A stretch of 64,000 nt of DNA from Streptomyces sp. NRRL S-37 (GTDB taxonomy: Bacteria > Actinomycetota > Actinomycetes > Streptomycetales > Streptomycetaceae): the NCBI RefSeq assembly GCF_000721605.1, contig NZ_JOIZ01000019.1, forward strand, positions 378,770 to 442,769. Direction: 5' to 3'. The translations under genes were made by a program, and so were the position numbers. This document shows positions 7,005 to 15,646 of the stretch, one piece after another. The notes under the pieces were generated by a model, which worked only from the letters and a program-made list of their open reading frames with translations, searched no databases and had not been told where the DNA came from. Within the stretch, counting starts at the first letter, position 1; every line of letters begins with the position of its first letter.

Positions 7005-8375
7005 ATGAGCAGAGCCGAACTGCCGTCCCGCAGATCCCTCCTGGCCGCGGCGGTCGTCACCGCCGTCGCCGGGAGCGCGGGCCCGGCGTCCGCCGGAACC
7101 CCGACGGCCGGCACCCCGGCCGGACACGCCACCGACACCGCCGCCCGCCCCGTCGACAACCGGTTCTGGACCTCGTACACCGACTGGCGCGGCGGCACCG
7201 CCGTCGGGACCCGTGCCGTCGCCGGTGTCCGCCCCGGCCTTCTGATCGCGAGGCCCGCCGGCACCACGGACTACACCGACCCGCACACCGGCCGCACGGC
7301 CGCCTGGGAGTACGCGACCTGGACCTCGCCCGTGCACCGCCTCGGGGTTCCGGCGACGGAGGTCATCGCCTCCTGGAACGCGCACACCCCCGCGGGAACC
7401 TGGCTCCAGACCGAGCTGAAGGGCACCTACTCCGACGGCACGGACACCCCTTGGTACGTCATGGGCCGCTGGGCCGCCGGCGATCAGGACATCCGGCGCA
7501 CCTCGGTGGACGGCCAGAGCGACGGGAAGAGCACCGTCTGGACGGACACGCTCTCCGTGGACGACGCGGCCTCGGGCCTGCGCGTCGTCGCGTACCGGCT
7601 GCGGCTGACCCTCCACCGCCGCCCCGGCACCCGGCTCACCCCGACCGTGTGGCGGCTCGGCGCGATGGGCTCCGACGTCCCCGACCGGTTCACCGTCCCC
7701 GCCTCCCGGCCCGGTCTCGCCAAGGAGCTGATCGTCCCGCGCTACTCGCAGGAGATCCACAAGGGCCAGTACCCGGAGTACGACAACGGCGGCGAGGCCT
7801 GGTGCAGCCCCACCTCCTCGCAGATGATCATCGAGTACTGGGGCGGCCGGCTCACCGAGGAGCAGCTCTCCTGGGTCGACCCGTCCTACGCCGACCCGCA
7901 GATCTGCCACGCGGCCCGGTACACGTACGACCACCAGTACGCCGGCTGCGGCAACTGGCCGTTCAACGCCGCCTACGCGGCCACCTTCGACGGACTGGCG
8001 GGCGTGGTCACCCGCCTCGGCTCCCTCACCGACCTGGAGACGCTGGTCGCCGCGGGCATCCCGGCCATCACGTCGCAGTCGTTCCTGGCGCAGGAGCTGA
8101 CCGGGGCGGGGTACGGCACCTCCGGGCACCTGATGACGGTGATCGGCTTCACCGCCGACGGCGATGTGATCGCCAACGACCCCGCCTCGGACGACAACGC
8201 GGCCGTGCGCCGTGTCTACCGGCGGCGCGAGTGGGAGAACATCTGGCTGCGGACCAAGCGGTACAACGCCTCCGGGAAGGTGGTGTCCGGCACCGGAGGG
8301 GTCTGCTACCTCTACTTCCCGGCCCGGCCGACCCCGCGGCAGCGCAAGGCGCTCGCGGCGGTGGGCGTGCGCTGA
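7005..8375 (+). CDS. Secreted C39-family-like cysteine peptidase
   Basis: This 456-residue protein starts with a twin-arginine-like signal (PSRRSLLAAAVVTAVAGSAG, then an AGTPTAGTP linker), so it is probably exported. The C-terminal half carries a papain-like C39_2 core: Cys267 in GGEAWCSPTSSQM, His375 in TSGHLMTVIGF and Asp392 in IANDPASDDN, which form the expected Cys-His-Asp triad. The N-terminal half is a beta-rich domain of unknown role. An upstream in-frame extension to 6723 is rejected because it covers the divergent promoter region. It is followed by a strong hairpin at 8385-8415. The natural substrate is unknown. Confidence 0.85.
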   Translation: MSRAELPSRRSLLAAAVVTAVAGSAGPASAGTPTAGTPAGHATDTAARPVDNRFWTSYTDWRGGTAVGTRAVAGVRPGLLIARPAGTTDYTDPHTGRTAAWEYATWTSPVHRLGVPATEVIASWNAHTPAGTWLQTELKGTYSDGTDTPWYVMGRWAAGDQDIRRTSVDGQSDGKSTVWTDTLSVDDAASGLRVVAYRLRLTLHRRPGTRLTPTVWRLGAMGSDVPDRFTVPASRPGLAKELIVPRYSQEIHKGQYPEYDNGGEAWCSPTSSQMIIEYWGGRLTEEQLSWVDPSYADPQICHAARYTYDHQYAGCGNWPFNAAYAATFDGLAGVVTRLGSLTDLETLVAAGIPAITSQSFLAQELTGAGYGTSGHLMTVIGFTADGDVIANDPASDDNAAVRRVYRRREWENIWLRTKRYNASGKVVSGTGGVCYLYFPARPTPRQRKALAAVGVR

Positions 8376-8384
8376 GCCGGCCCG

Positions 8385-8415
8385 CCGGCGGCCCCGGACG
8401 GGCCGGGGCCGCCGG
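8385..8415 (+). terminator. Hairpin terminator after the C39-like peptidase
   Basis: CCGGCGGCCCCGG (8385-8397) pairs perfectly with CCGGGGCCGCCGG (8403-8415) around a five-base loop, just downstream of the stop codon. Confidence 0.7.
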
Positions 8416-8517
8416 ACGCCTGTGACCGACGTCTCGGTCGCACAAGCCGTTCACGGTGGCAAAGTGGACGTCAGTCACAGGGGGAGTCCACCGCACCACG
8501 GAGACCGGCGAGAAGAC

Positions 8518-8658
8518 ATGACCACGAACGCAGCCACCGTCACCCGCGCCCGCACCGGCGGCCCCCGGGAGGACGGCCCGAAGATCCTCGAACACGCCAT
8601 GGGATGGACCCTCGTCGTGGTCCTCGCGATGTTCGTGACCCAGCTGGGACTGCTGTAA
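8518..8658 (+). CDS. Small single-span membrane protein
   Basis: A 46-residue frame begins at ATG 8518 with GGAGA about 15 bases upstream. It has a polar N-terminus (MTTNAATVTRARTGGPRED) and one membrane segment (about residues 30-45, WTLVVVLAMFVTQLGLL). The composition switch from polar to hydrophobic and the in-frame stop argue that it is real. The function is unknown. It lies between the peptidase terminator and the TetR gene. Confidence 0.6.
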   Translation: MTTNAATVTRARTGGPREDGPKILEHAMGWTLVVVLAMFVTQLGLL

Positions 8659-8752
8659 CCCCAGGCCGCGGGGTCACCGGCCCGAGCCTTCAGGACGACC
8701 TGACATACTGCGGCGGGATGTCCCACCGCCCGCAGGAAGACCTGGGTCGACA

Positions 8753-9409
8753 TTGAACATCAGCCGGCAGTCCGCCGTACGCCCCGCGGCGCGCGGTACC
8801 GAGCGTTCGTCCGCGCGCCGCGCCGAACTCATCGCCATCGGGCGGAGGCTGTTCGCGGACACGTCGTACGACGCGCTCTCGATGGACGACATCGCGCGTC
8901 AGGCGCAGGTCGCCAAGGGGCTCATCTACTACTACTTCCACTCCAAGCGCGGCTACTACCTGGCGATCATCGAGGACTCGGTGGCCGGCCTGGTCGGCTT
9001 CGCCGCGAGCGGTGCCGGACTGCCGCCCGTGGAGCGGGTGCACCGCACCGTCGACAGCTATCTGCGGTACGCCGAGCACAACCAGGCCGCCTACCGCGCG
9101 ATCGTCAGCGGCGGCGTCGGCTTCGACACCGAGGTGCACGCCATCCGGGACGGAGTGCGCGAGGCCATCGTCGCGACCATCGCCGAGGGCGCCTACGGCC
9201 GTACGGACATCGCGCCGGTGGCGCGGATGGGGCTGCTGGCCTGGGTGTGCAGCGTGGAGGGCGCCGCGCTCGCCTGGATCGACCGCGGTGAACTGTCCCG
9301 CGAGACCATGACCGAGCTGCTGGTGAAGACGCTCGGCGGGGCCATGCGCGCCATCGAGGAGCTGGACCCCGCCCACCCGGCCCCGGCGCCCGCCCGCCGC
9401 GACACCTGA
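8753..9409 (+). CDS. TetR-family transcriptional regulator
   Basis: The protein has 218 residues. The N-terminal HTH is typical of the family (LIAIGRRLFADTSYDALSMD, then DIARQAQVAKGLIYYYFHSK), and the rest is an alpha-helical ligand-binding domain. The start is TTG at 8753 in the reading frame chosen; a better start is not obvious. The acyl-CoA dehydrogenase gene follows 274 bases downstream on the same strand. The regulator probably senses an acyl-CoA or fatty acid and controls that gene (inference). A candidate operator, TGAGCGGTCGTTAA, lies at 9501-9514 in the intergenic region. Confidence 0.88.
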   Translation: MNISRQSAVRPAARGTERSSARRAELIAIGRRLFADTSYDALSMDDIARQAQVAKGLIYYYFHSKRGYYLAIIEDSVAGLVGFAASGAGLPPVERVHRTVDSYLRYAEHNQAAYRAIVSGGVGFDTEVHAIRDGVREAIVATIAEGAYGRTDIAPVARMGLLAWVCSVEGAALAWIDRGELSRETMTELLVKTLGGAMRAIEELDPAHPAPAPARRDT

Positions 9410-9500
9410 GACGGGCCCCGGCCCCTGATCGGTTTCCCGTTCCGGGTGCCGCCTCTCGGCGGAATGTTCCGTTCGGCGAGGGCGTGGAAACTTTTTCGAG

Positions 9501-9514
9501 TGAGCGGTCGTTAA
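9501..9514 (+). promoter_or_regulatory. Candidate TetR operator upstream of the acyl-CoA dehydrogenase gene
   Basis: TGAGCGGTCGTTAA is an imperfect inverted repeat (TGAGCG and CGTTAA around GT) in an A/T-richer patch of the 9410-9683 intergenic region. A possible -10, TACTCG, follows at about 9542. The assignment rests on position and symmetry only. Confidence 0.3.
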
Positions 9515-9683
9515 CTGGTGACTTGCTGCGGCCGATCGGGCATACTCGCAGCGCACAGCCGCTGGTCAGCAGCTTCCGAGACCCGGAAGTGCGAGCATCG
9601 GCCAGGCACCGATACGACCCCGGCGGAGCCGCCCCCACCCAAGGCGCACGCCGATGTGCCCGAACAGGGAGGAGAGCGTCGCC

Positions 9684-10856
9684 ATGCCCGACCGCGCCCC
9701 GCAGCCGGTGGACCGGCAACTGCCCACGGACGAGGCCCGGGACCTCATCTCGCTCGTCCGCGACATCGCGCAGCGCGAGGTCGCCCCGCGGGCGGCCGAG
9801 GAGGAGGACGCGGGCCGCTTCCCCCGCGAACTGTTCACCCTGCTCTCCGAGTCCGGCCTGCTCGGCCTCCCCTACGACTCCGAGTACGGCGGCGGGGACC
9901 AGCCGTACGAGGTCTACCTCCAGGTCCTCGAAGAGCTCGCCGCGGCCCGGCTCACCGTCGGCCTCGGCGTCAGCGTGCACACCCTGGCCTCCTACGCGCT
10001 CGCCGCCTTCGGCGCCAAGGAGCAGCAGGCCGAGCATCTGCCCGCGATGCTCGGTGGCGGCCTGCTCGGCGCCTACTGCCTCTCCGAGCCCGCCTCGGGC
10101 TCGGACGCGGCCTCGCTGCGCACCAAGGCCGTGCGCGAGGGCGACGACTGGGTGATCACCGGCACCAAGGCGTGGATCACCCACGGCGGCATCGCCGACT
10201 TCTACACCGTCATGGCCCGTACCGGCGAGGAGGGCCCGCGCGGCGTCACCGCGTTCCTGGTGCCCGGTGACGCCGAGGGGCTGAGCGCCGCCGTGCCGGA
10301 GAAGAAGATGGGGATGAAGGGCTCGCCCACCGCCCAGGTCCATCTCGACGGCGTCCGGGTCCCCGACGCGCGGCGTATCGGCGAGGAGGGGCAGGGCTTC
10401 GCGATCGCCCTGTCGGCGCTGGACGGCGGCCGGCTCGGCATCGCCGCCTGCGCGATCGGCCTGGCCCAGGCGGCGCTGGACGAGGCGCTCGGCTACGCGG
10501 CCGAGCGGCGGCAGTTCGGCAAGCCGATCGCCGACTTCCAGGGACTGCGCTTCATGCTCGCCGACATGGCCACGCAGATCGAGGCGGGGCGCGCGCTGTA
10601 TCTGACGGCGGCCCGGCTGCGCGACGCGGGGCGGCCGTTCGCCAAGCAGGCCGCCATGGCCAAGCTGCACTGCACCGACACGGCGATGCGGGTCACCACC
10701 GACGCCGTGCAGATCCTCGGCGGCTACGGCTACACCGCGGACTTCCCCGCCGAGCGCTACATGCGTGAGGCCAAGGTCCTGCAGATCGTCGAGGGCACCA
10801 ATCAGATCCAGCGGATGGTCATCGCCCGCCACCTCGCGGGCCCGGAGACCCGCTGA
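9684..10856 (+). CDS. Acyl-CoA dehydrogenase
   Basis: This 390-residue flavoenzyme is full length for the family. The N-terminal helical domain, the middle beta domain (YCLSEPASGSDAASLRTKA, FAD/acyl-CoA binding) and the C-terminal helical domain are all present. The catalytic Glu is in VEGTNQIQR, near residue 370. It oxidises acyl-CoA to trans-2-enoyl-CoA and passes electrons to ETF; chain length cannot be read from sequence. I chose ATG 9684 over 9654 because GGAGG lies eleven bases upstream of 9684. The last 38 bases overlap the convergent small gene 10819-11070. Confidence 0.93.
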   Translation: MPDRAPQPVDRQLPTDEARDLISLVRDIAQREVAPRAAEEEDAGRFPRELFTLLSESGLLGLPYDSEYGGGDQPYEVYLQVLEELAAARLTVGLGVSVHTLASYALAAFGAKEQQAEHLPAMLGGGLLGAYCLSEPASGSDAASLRTKAVREGDDWVITGTKAWITHGGIADFYTVMARTGEEGPRGVTAFLVPGDAEGLSAAVPEKKMGMKGSPTAQVHLDGVRVPDARRIGEEGQGFAIALSALDGGRLGIAACAIGLAQAALDEALGYAAERRQFGKPIADFQGLRFMLADMATQIEAGRALYLTAARLRDAGRPFAKQAAMAKLHCTDTAMRVTTDAVQILGGYGYTADFPAERYMREAKVLQIVEGTNQIQRMVIARHLAGPETR

Positions 10857-11070
10857 GCGGGTCGAGCCCCCGCCAGGGCGCGGTGAGCCGGGTCCACTCC
10901 GAGTCGTGCCGCCCGGGCAGCGTGCGGCCCCGGTCCGCCCAGGTCCGCATCAGATCGCGGTAGATCGGCGGATCCGGGAGCCGGGGCGGCGCGAGTGCCA
11001 CCGCCTCCGCGGGCGGCGGCACGAAGACGCGGCGTTGACGCCCGGTCGTCGAGTGCGTGGGGGTCGTCAT
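10819..11070 (-). CDS. Small conserved hypothetical protein
   Basis: An 83-residue frame with the strongly structured core LPDPPIYRDLMRTWADRGRT and LPGRHDSEWTRL. The Trp/Tyr/Asp-containing core and high GC3 support coding against the overlapping frames. A proline-rich N-terminus precedes it. I recall similar short proteins in other Streptomyces at this place. No function is known. It converges on and overlaps the acyl-CoA dehydrogenase gene by 38 bases. Confidence 0.65.
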   Translation of the reverse strand: MTTPTHSTTGRQRRVFVPPPAEAVALAPPRLPDPPIYRDLMRTWADRGRTLPGRHDSEWTRLTAPWRGLDPLSGSPGPRGGGR

Positions 11071-11189
11071 ACCCGGGCAACGCGGGAGCGGCCGGACGGG
11101 TCACCGCCCCCCCGGAACAGGACGTGCGTTCGCGGCCGTCCCGCGCGGACGGGGGCGGCGGACCGCGTCGCCCCCGCACCGGTGCGCGC

Positions 11190-11624
11190 TCAGGCGGCGT
11201 GCCGCCGCATCGCCGGGACCCGGATCGGACGCGAGCCCGGACCGCCGACGTGCGAGAAGGGCTGGGTGCGCCAGTCGAGTCCCTGAGGGAGCGTCAACAG
11301 CAGGGCCGTGTCCTGCTCCTGGGGAGTGACGGACTCGTCGGCCGGCCGCGCCTCGGCGGCCCGGCGGCCGGTGCCGGCGCAGACCGTGAGCCCGAACGGG
11401 TTCCACGGCGAGGCGCACAGCGCGTGCTCCGGCAGGGTGTCCTCGTCCGCGAGCAGGGCGATGGGCTGCGCGCAGTCCGGGCAGACGACCCGGTACATCT
11501 CGAAGGTGTCGTAGGCGTCGAGTTCCTCGTCCGGGACGTCGGGTTCGACGTACTCCGGGTCGAGCTCGACGACCGGCTGCTGCCGCTTGGACGTGGTACG
11601 ACCAAGGCGCTTAAGACTCTGCAT
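11190..11624 (-). CDS. Hypothetical protein with a CPDC motif
   Basis: This 144-residue acidic protein starts at ATG 11624 with GGGGGAG close upstream. After a basic N-terminus (MQSLKRLGRTTSKRQ) comes a very acidic stretch, then VVCPDCAQPIALLADED and HALCASPWNPFG. The C-P-D-C pair with later cysteines could bind zinc. No annotated family is recognised. It is divergent from the Lrp-type regulator, and the 267 bases between them should hold both promoters. Confidence 0.75.
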   Translation of the reverse strand: MQSLKRLGRTTSKRQQPVVELDPEYVEPDVPDEELDAYDTFEMYRVVCPDCAQPIALLADEDTLPEHALCASPWNPFGLTVCAGTGRRAAEARPADESVTPQEQDTALLLTLPQGLDWRTQPFSHVGGPGSRPIRVPAMRRHAA

Positions 11625-11891
11625 TGGGTTCTCCCCCTCGGGCTGGGCCGTGAAGGCACTGCGGCCTCGACCACAGCAAGCACTTCCCGTCCCCCCTTCG
11701 GGGTAATCACGGGAACATCACGGAGACCGCCCGAAGGGTGTGTCGTTCGTCACATGCCAGGTGCGGGTGCCCGGTGCGGGGGCTTTGTCCCCCCGGACCG
11801 CGCGCGGTGGCCTCCGGCACATCACGAACCAGGCATGACCTGGACGGCTCAGGTGTCCGAGGAGATCAAGCGCACTGTAGGTTCTTGCGCC

Positions 11892-12332
11892 ATGGAGGAG
11901 CTGGACCGACAGATCGTGCAGCTGCTCGTCAAGGACGGGCGGATGAGCTACACAGACCTGGGCAAGGCCACGGGCCTGTCCACGTCGGCCGTGCACCAGC
12001 GGGTGCGCCGGCTGGAACAGCGTGGCGTCATCCGCGGCTATGCCGCGGTCGTCGACCCGGAGGCCGTCGGCCTGCCCATGACCGCCTTCATCTCGGTCAA
12101 ACCCTTCGACCCCAGCGCCCCCGACGACATCGCGGACCGCCTCGCCGGAGTCCCCGAGATCGAGGCCTGCCACAGCGTCGCGGGCGACGAGAACTACATC
12201 CTCAAGGTGCGCGTGTCCACACCGCACGAACTGGAGGAACTGCTCGCTCGCGTACGCTCGCTGGCAGGCGTCTCCACCCGCACGACGGTGGTCCTCTCCA
12301 CCCCGTACGAAGCCCGTCCGCCGCGCATCTGA
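11892..12332 (+). CDS. Lrp/AsnC-family transcriptional regulator
   Basis: This 146-residue protein has the normal size of the family. The N-terminal winged HTH (MSYTDLGKATGLSTSAVHQR, then VRRLEQRGVIRGYAA) is followed by an AsnC ligand-binding RAM domain (VPEIEACHSVAGDENYILKV). It presumably senses an amino acid. The ATG at 11892 is preferred: a -10-like TAGGTT (11878-11883) ends eight bases before it, so the mRNA is probably leaderless. An alternative ATG at 11835 would add 19 residues. A CCAGG-N5-CCTGG inverted repeat (11829-11843) could be an autoregulatory site. Confidence 0.88.
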   Translation: MEELDRQIVQLLVKDGRMSYTDLGKATGLSTSAVHQRVRRLEQRGVIRGYAAVVDPEAVGLPMTAFISVKPFDPSAPDDIADRLAGVPEIEACHSVAGDENYILKVRVSTPHELEELLARVRSLAGVSTRTTVVLSTPYEARPPRI

Positions 12333-12360
12333 ACGCCGCGCCACTCCCAGCCCGTTCGGC

Positions 12361-12440
12361 TGGGATTCAGCCCCTCCGGGGGTGCCCCCTTCGGGGGAGT
12401 TCGAGGAGCGGGGGTCCGGGGCAGCGCCCCCGGAGGGACG
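12361..12440 (+). repeat. GC-palindrome cluster, likely terminator-type Streptomyces repeat
   Basis: Two hairpins sit side by side: CCCCC-TTC-GGGGG (12385-12397) and TCCGGGG (12415-12421) with CCCCGGA (12428-12434). Such segments are common downstream of Streptomyces genes. Here they follow the Lrp gene and could end its transcript. Confidence 0.5.
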
Positions 12441-12561
12441 GGAAAAGGGAAGGGGCGGCGGGGGCGATCACAATGGACCGGCGGGGAACGGACGGGACGC
12501 GTCGCCCCCGGAGACGGCCCTGCATGCGGAGCGCCCCGCACGACGCGCGAAACTGTGGAAC

Positions 12562-14166
12562 ATGAGTGAACGCACCGCCCCACCCCGCACCCTCCTGCTC
12601 CGCCGCGGCGAGGTCCACAGCCCCGCCGACCCCTTCGCGACCGCGATGGTCGTCGAGCGCGGCCAGGTCGCCTGGGTCGGCTCCGAGGGCGCCGCCGACT
12701 CCTTCGCGGACGGCGTCGACGAGGTGATCGACCTCGACGGCGCGCTGGTCACCCCCGCGTTCACCGACGCGCACGTCCACACCACGGCCACCGGCCTCGC
12801 CCTCACCGGCCTCGACCTGTCCACCGCCCCCTCGCTGGAGGCCGCACTGGCCCGCGTACGGGAGTTCGCCGCCGCCCGCCCGCACGACCGGGTCCTCCTC
12901 GGCCACGGCTGGGACGCCGCCCGCTGGCCCGGCGGCCGTCCCCCGACCCGCGCCGAACTCGACGAGGCCACCGGAGGCCGTCCCCTCTACCTGAGCCGGA
13001 TCGACGTCCACTCCGCGGTCGTCACCACGGCGCTCCTCGACCTCGTCCCGGTCGTGGTCACCCGCGAGGACCGCCCGCTCACCGGGGACGCCCACCACGC
13101 GGTGCGCGCCGCCGCCCTGGCCGCCGTCACGCCGGCCCAGCGCGCCGAGGCCCAGCGCGCCGCCCTCGCCCACGCCGCCTCCCTCGGCATCGGCACGGTC
13201 CACGAGTGCGGGGGCCCGGAGATCTCCTCCGAGGACGACTTCACCGGGCTGCTGCGGCTCGCCGCCGAGGAGAGCGGCCCGCGCGTCGTCGGCTACTGGG
13301 CCGAACAGGACGTCGCCAAGGCGAAGGAACTGGGGGCGATCGGCGCCGCGGGCGACCTGTTCGCCGACGGTGCCCTCGGCTCGCACACCGCGTGCCTGCA
13401 CGAGCCGTACGCCGACGCCGCTCACACCGGTACCGCCCACCTGGACGTCGCGGCCGTGGCCGCCCATGTCGTCGCCTGCACCGAGGCGGGCCTCCAGGCA
13501 GGCTTCCACGCCATCGGTGACGCCGCCGTGAGCACCGTCGTGGACGGTATGCGGGCCGCCGCCGGCACACTCGGCCTCGCCCGCGTCCGCGCCGCCCGGC
13601 ACCGCGTCGAGCACGCCGAGATGCTCACCCCCGAGACCGTCGCCGCCTTCGCCGAACTCGGCCTGACCGCCTCCGTCCAGCCCGCCTTCGACGCCCTGTG
13701 GGGCGGCGAGGACGGCATGTACGCACGGCGCCTGGGAGCGGAGCGGGCCCGTACCCTCAACCCCTTCGCGGCGCTGCTGCGCGCCGGCGTCCCGCTCGCC
13801 TTCGGCTCCGACAGTCCGGTCACCCCCCTCGACCCCTGGGGCACGGTCCGGGCCGCCGCCTTCCACCGCACACCGGAGCACCGCGTCTCCGTGCGCGCCG
13901 CGTTCACCGCGCACACGCGCGGCGGCTGGCGGGCGGTCGGACGCGACGACGCGGGCGTCCTGGTGCCCGGCGCGCCCGCCGACTACGCCCTCTGGCACAC
14001 CGGTGAACTCGTCGTCCAGGCACCCGACGACCGGGTGGCGCGCTGGTCCACCGACCCCCGCTCCGGCACCCCCGGCCTGCCCGACCTCGCCCCCGGCCGT
14101 GACCTGCCGGTCTGCCTGCGGACCGTGGTCGGCGGGCGCACGGTGTTCGTACGGCCGGGCGAGTGA
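12562..14166 (+). CDS. Amidohydrolase family 3 protein (YtcJ-like)
   Basis: The 534-residue protein has the metal-dependent amidohydrolase fold. The first metal site is DAHVHT (His71 and His73). Further ligand regions are GFHAIGDAAVST, RHRVEHAEML and, near the C-terminus, AFGSDSPVTPLDPWG with the final Asp. N- and C-terminal strands form the small beta-sandwich. YtcJ-like proteins act on amides or N-formyl compounds; the substrate here is unknown. The ATG at 12562 is preferred over the longer frame from 12382, which runs through a repeat. It stands alone on the plus strand. Confidence 0.87.
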   Translation: MSERTAPPRTLLLRRGEVHSPADPFATAMVVERGQVAWVGSEGAADSFADGVDEVIDLDGALVTPAFTDAHVHTTATGLALTGLDLSTAPSLEAALARVREFAAARPHDRVLLGHGWDAARWPGGRPPTRAELDEATGGRPLYLSRIDVHSAVVTTALLDLVPVVVTREDRPLTGDAHHAVRAAALAAVTPAQRAEAQRAALAHAASLGIGTVHECGGPEISSEDDFTGLLRLAAEESGPRVVGYWAEQDVAKAKELGAIGAAGDLFADGALGSHTACLHEPYADAAHTGTAHLDVAAVAAHVVACTEAGLQAGFHAIGDAAVSTVVDGMRAAAGTLGLARVRAARHRVEHAEMLTPETVAAFAELGLTASVQPAFDALWGGEDGMYARRLGAERARTLNPFAALLRAGVPLAFGSDSPVTPLDPWGTVRAAAFHRTPEHRVSVRAAFTAHTRGGWRAVGRDDAGVLVPGAPADYALWHTGELVVQAPDDRVARWSTDPRSGTPGLPDLAPGRDLPVCLRTVVGGRTVFVRPGE

Positions 14167-14713
14167 TCCACGCGGGCGGCGCGGTGACGATCATGTGCCG
14201 CGCCCTTCTCCCGCGACCTGCGCCTCCTCCTCGCCGACCAGGTATGCGAACCGCATCGCGCAGGCCGGACGACTGTTGACAGGCGGCCGCGGGAGGCCGG
14301 TAGGTTCGGCCGGGTCCACCACCGACGCCCGACCGGAGAACGTCCGGCCACTCGTGTCGGTACCGCTGGGTCAGGGACGGTGCGCCGCACCGGGGCACCG
14401 TCCCCGGGAACCAGGCCCAGCGGCGGCACGGTACCGAGGGACGGGCCGACCGGCCGGGGAGGTGCGACCCCCGGATGGGGCCCGGGCGTTCAGTAGACAA
14501 CGGCTCCAGGCCGATCCGCAGCCGGCGGGTCCCGGGCCGGCCCGAAGGGCGCCGGGCCCCCATCCGCTGTCCCGCGCTCTCTCCCGCACGCCCAAAAAGT
14601 ATGTTCCTACCCGATCTTCGGTAAACGACACCACCATATGAACGTCCCGTCACGTCGGCGCGGGCCGTGCCCACTATGGTGGGACCCTGCGCACAGGACA
14701 TGAAGGGGCAGCA
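14167..14713 (+). other. 547-base gap with an orphan promoter and a structured RNA element
   Basis: I see no credible gene here; the open frames on both strands lack codon bias and ribosome sites. The gap does hold a good promoter at 14276-14306. It is followed by a long bulged hairpin at 14359-14435: GGTACC/GGTACC, CCGCTGGG (14363-14370) with CCCAGCGG (14416-14423), and GGGACGGTGC (14374-14383) with GCACCGTCCC (14395-14404). A second -10-like TATGGT (14675-14680) lies close to the ppm1 start. Confidence 0.5.
14276..14306 (+). promoter_or_regulatory. SigHrdB-type promoter, no obvious gene directly downstream
   Basis: A perfect TTGACA -35 (14276-14281) and a TAGGTT -10 (14301-14306) are 19 bases apart. 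The next gene, ppm1, begins about 400 bases further on. Confidence 0.55.
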
Positions 14714-15565
14714 GTGAACGACGGCGACGGGACCCTCGCGGCAGGATCCCAGGGGCGGAACTTCGGCCCGCTCGGCACGGCTCTGGTGATCATCCCGACC
14801 TACAACGAGGCGGAGAACATCAAGGCGATCGTCGGCCGGGTGCGCGAGGCCGTTCCCGAGGCGCACGTTCTCGTGGCCGACGACAACAGCCCCGACGGCA
14901 CGGGCAAGCTCGCCGACGAACTGGCCGCCGGGGACGACCACGTCCAGGTGCTGCACCGCAAGGGCAAGGAAGGCCTGGGCGCGGCCTATCTCGCGGGTTT
15001 CCGCTGGGGCATGGAGCACGGCTACGGCGTACTGATCGAGATGGACGCCGACGGCTCCCACCAGCCCGAGGAGCTGCCCCGTCTGCTGACCGCCCTCAAG
15101 GGCGCCGACCTGGTGCTCGGTTCGCGCTGGGTGCCCGGCGGCCGGGTGGTGAACTGGCCGAAGTCCCGTGAGGTCATCTCGCGCGGGGGCAGCCTCTACT
15201 CGCGCGTGGCGCTCGACCTGCCGCTGCGCGACATCACCGGCGGCTTCCGCGCCTTCCGCCGCGAGACGCTGGAGGGCCTGGGCCTCGAGGACGTGGCCTC
15301 CCAGGGGTACTGCTTCCAGGTCGACCTGGCCCGCCGCGCGGTGAAGGCCGGCTATCACGTCGTCGAGGTTCCCATCACGTTCGTCGAGCGCGAGCTCGGC
15401 GACTCCAAGATGAGCCGCGACATCCTCGTCGAGGCGCTGTGGCGGGTCACGGCGTGGGGTGTGGGGGAGAGGGTCGGCAAGGTCCTCGGACGCGGCGACG
15501 ACAAACAGCGGCCCGACTTGGACGTCAAGCAGCCCGAGCCGGACGTCAAGCGGTCCGAAGCGTAG
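14714..15565 (+). CDS. ppm1: Polyprenol-phosphate mannose synthase (GT2)
   Basis: This 283-residue GT2 glycosyltransferase transfers mannose from GDP-mannose to polyprenyl phosphate at the inner membrane face, supplying protein O-mannosylation. Diagnostic motifs are VIIPTYNEAENI at the N-terminus, VADDNSPDGTG for nucleotide binding, and the DxD-type EMDADGSHQPEELP. It lacks a C-terminal membrane domain, like other soluble actinobacterial Dpm/Ppm catalytic subunits. GTG 14714 is preceded by GGGG. The C-terminus is a short charged repeat (DVKQPEPDVKRSEA). fxsA follows 81 bases downstream, an order I recall from S. coelicolor. Confidence 0.93.
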   Translation: MNDGDGTLAAGSQGRNFGPLGTALVIIPTYNEAENIKAIVGRVREAVPEAHVLVADDNSPDGTGKLADELAAGDDHVQVLHRKGKEGLGAAYLAGFRWGMEHGYGVLIEMDADGSHQPEELPRLLTALKGADLVLGSRWVPGGRVVNWPKSREVISRGGSLYSRVALDLPLRDITGGFRAFRRETLEGLGLEDVASQGYCFQVDLARRAVKAGYHVVEVPITFVERELGDSKMSRDILVEALWRVTAWGVGERVGKVLGRGDDKQRPDLDVKQPEPDVKRSEA

Positions 15566-15646
15566 GCGTACGACCGTCTGTTCAGCCCGGGGGTCCCGGT
15601 GATCCCGCTTATCCCGCGCTGAGCCGGGCCCAGGCACACTGGGAGC

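Noticed and set aside
14371..14637. 88-codon minus-strand frame in the gap before ppm1
   Set aside because: No ribosome site, Gly/Pro/Arg composition, and overlap with a structured RNA element.
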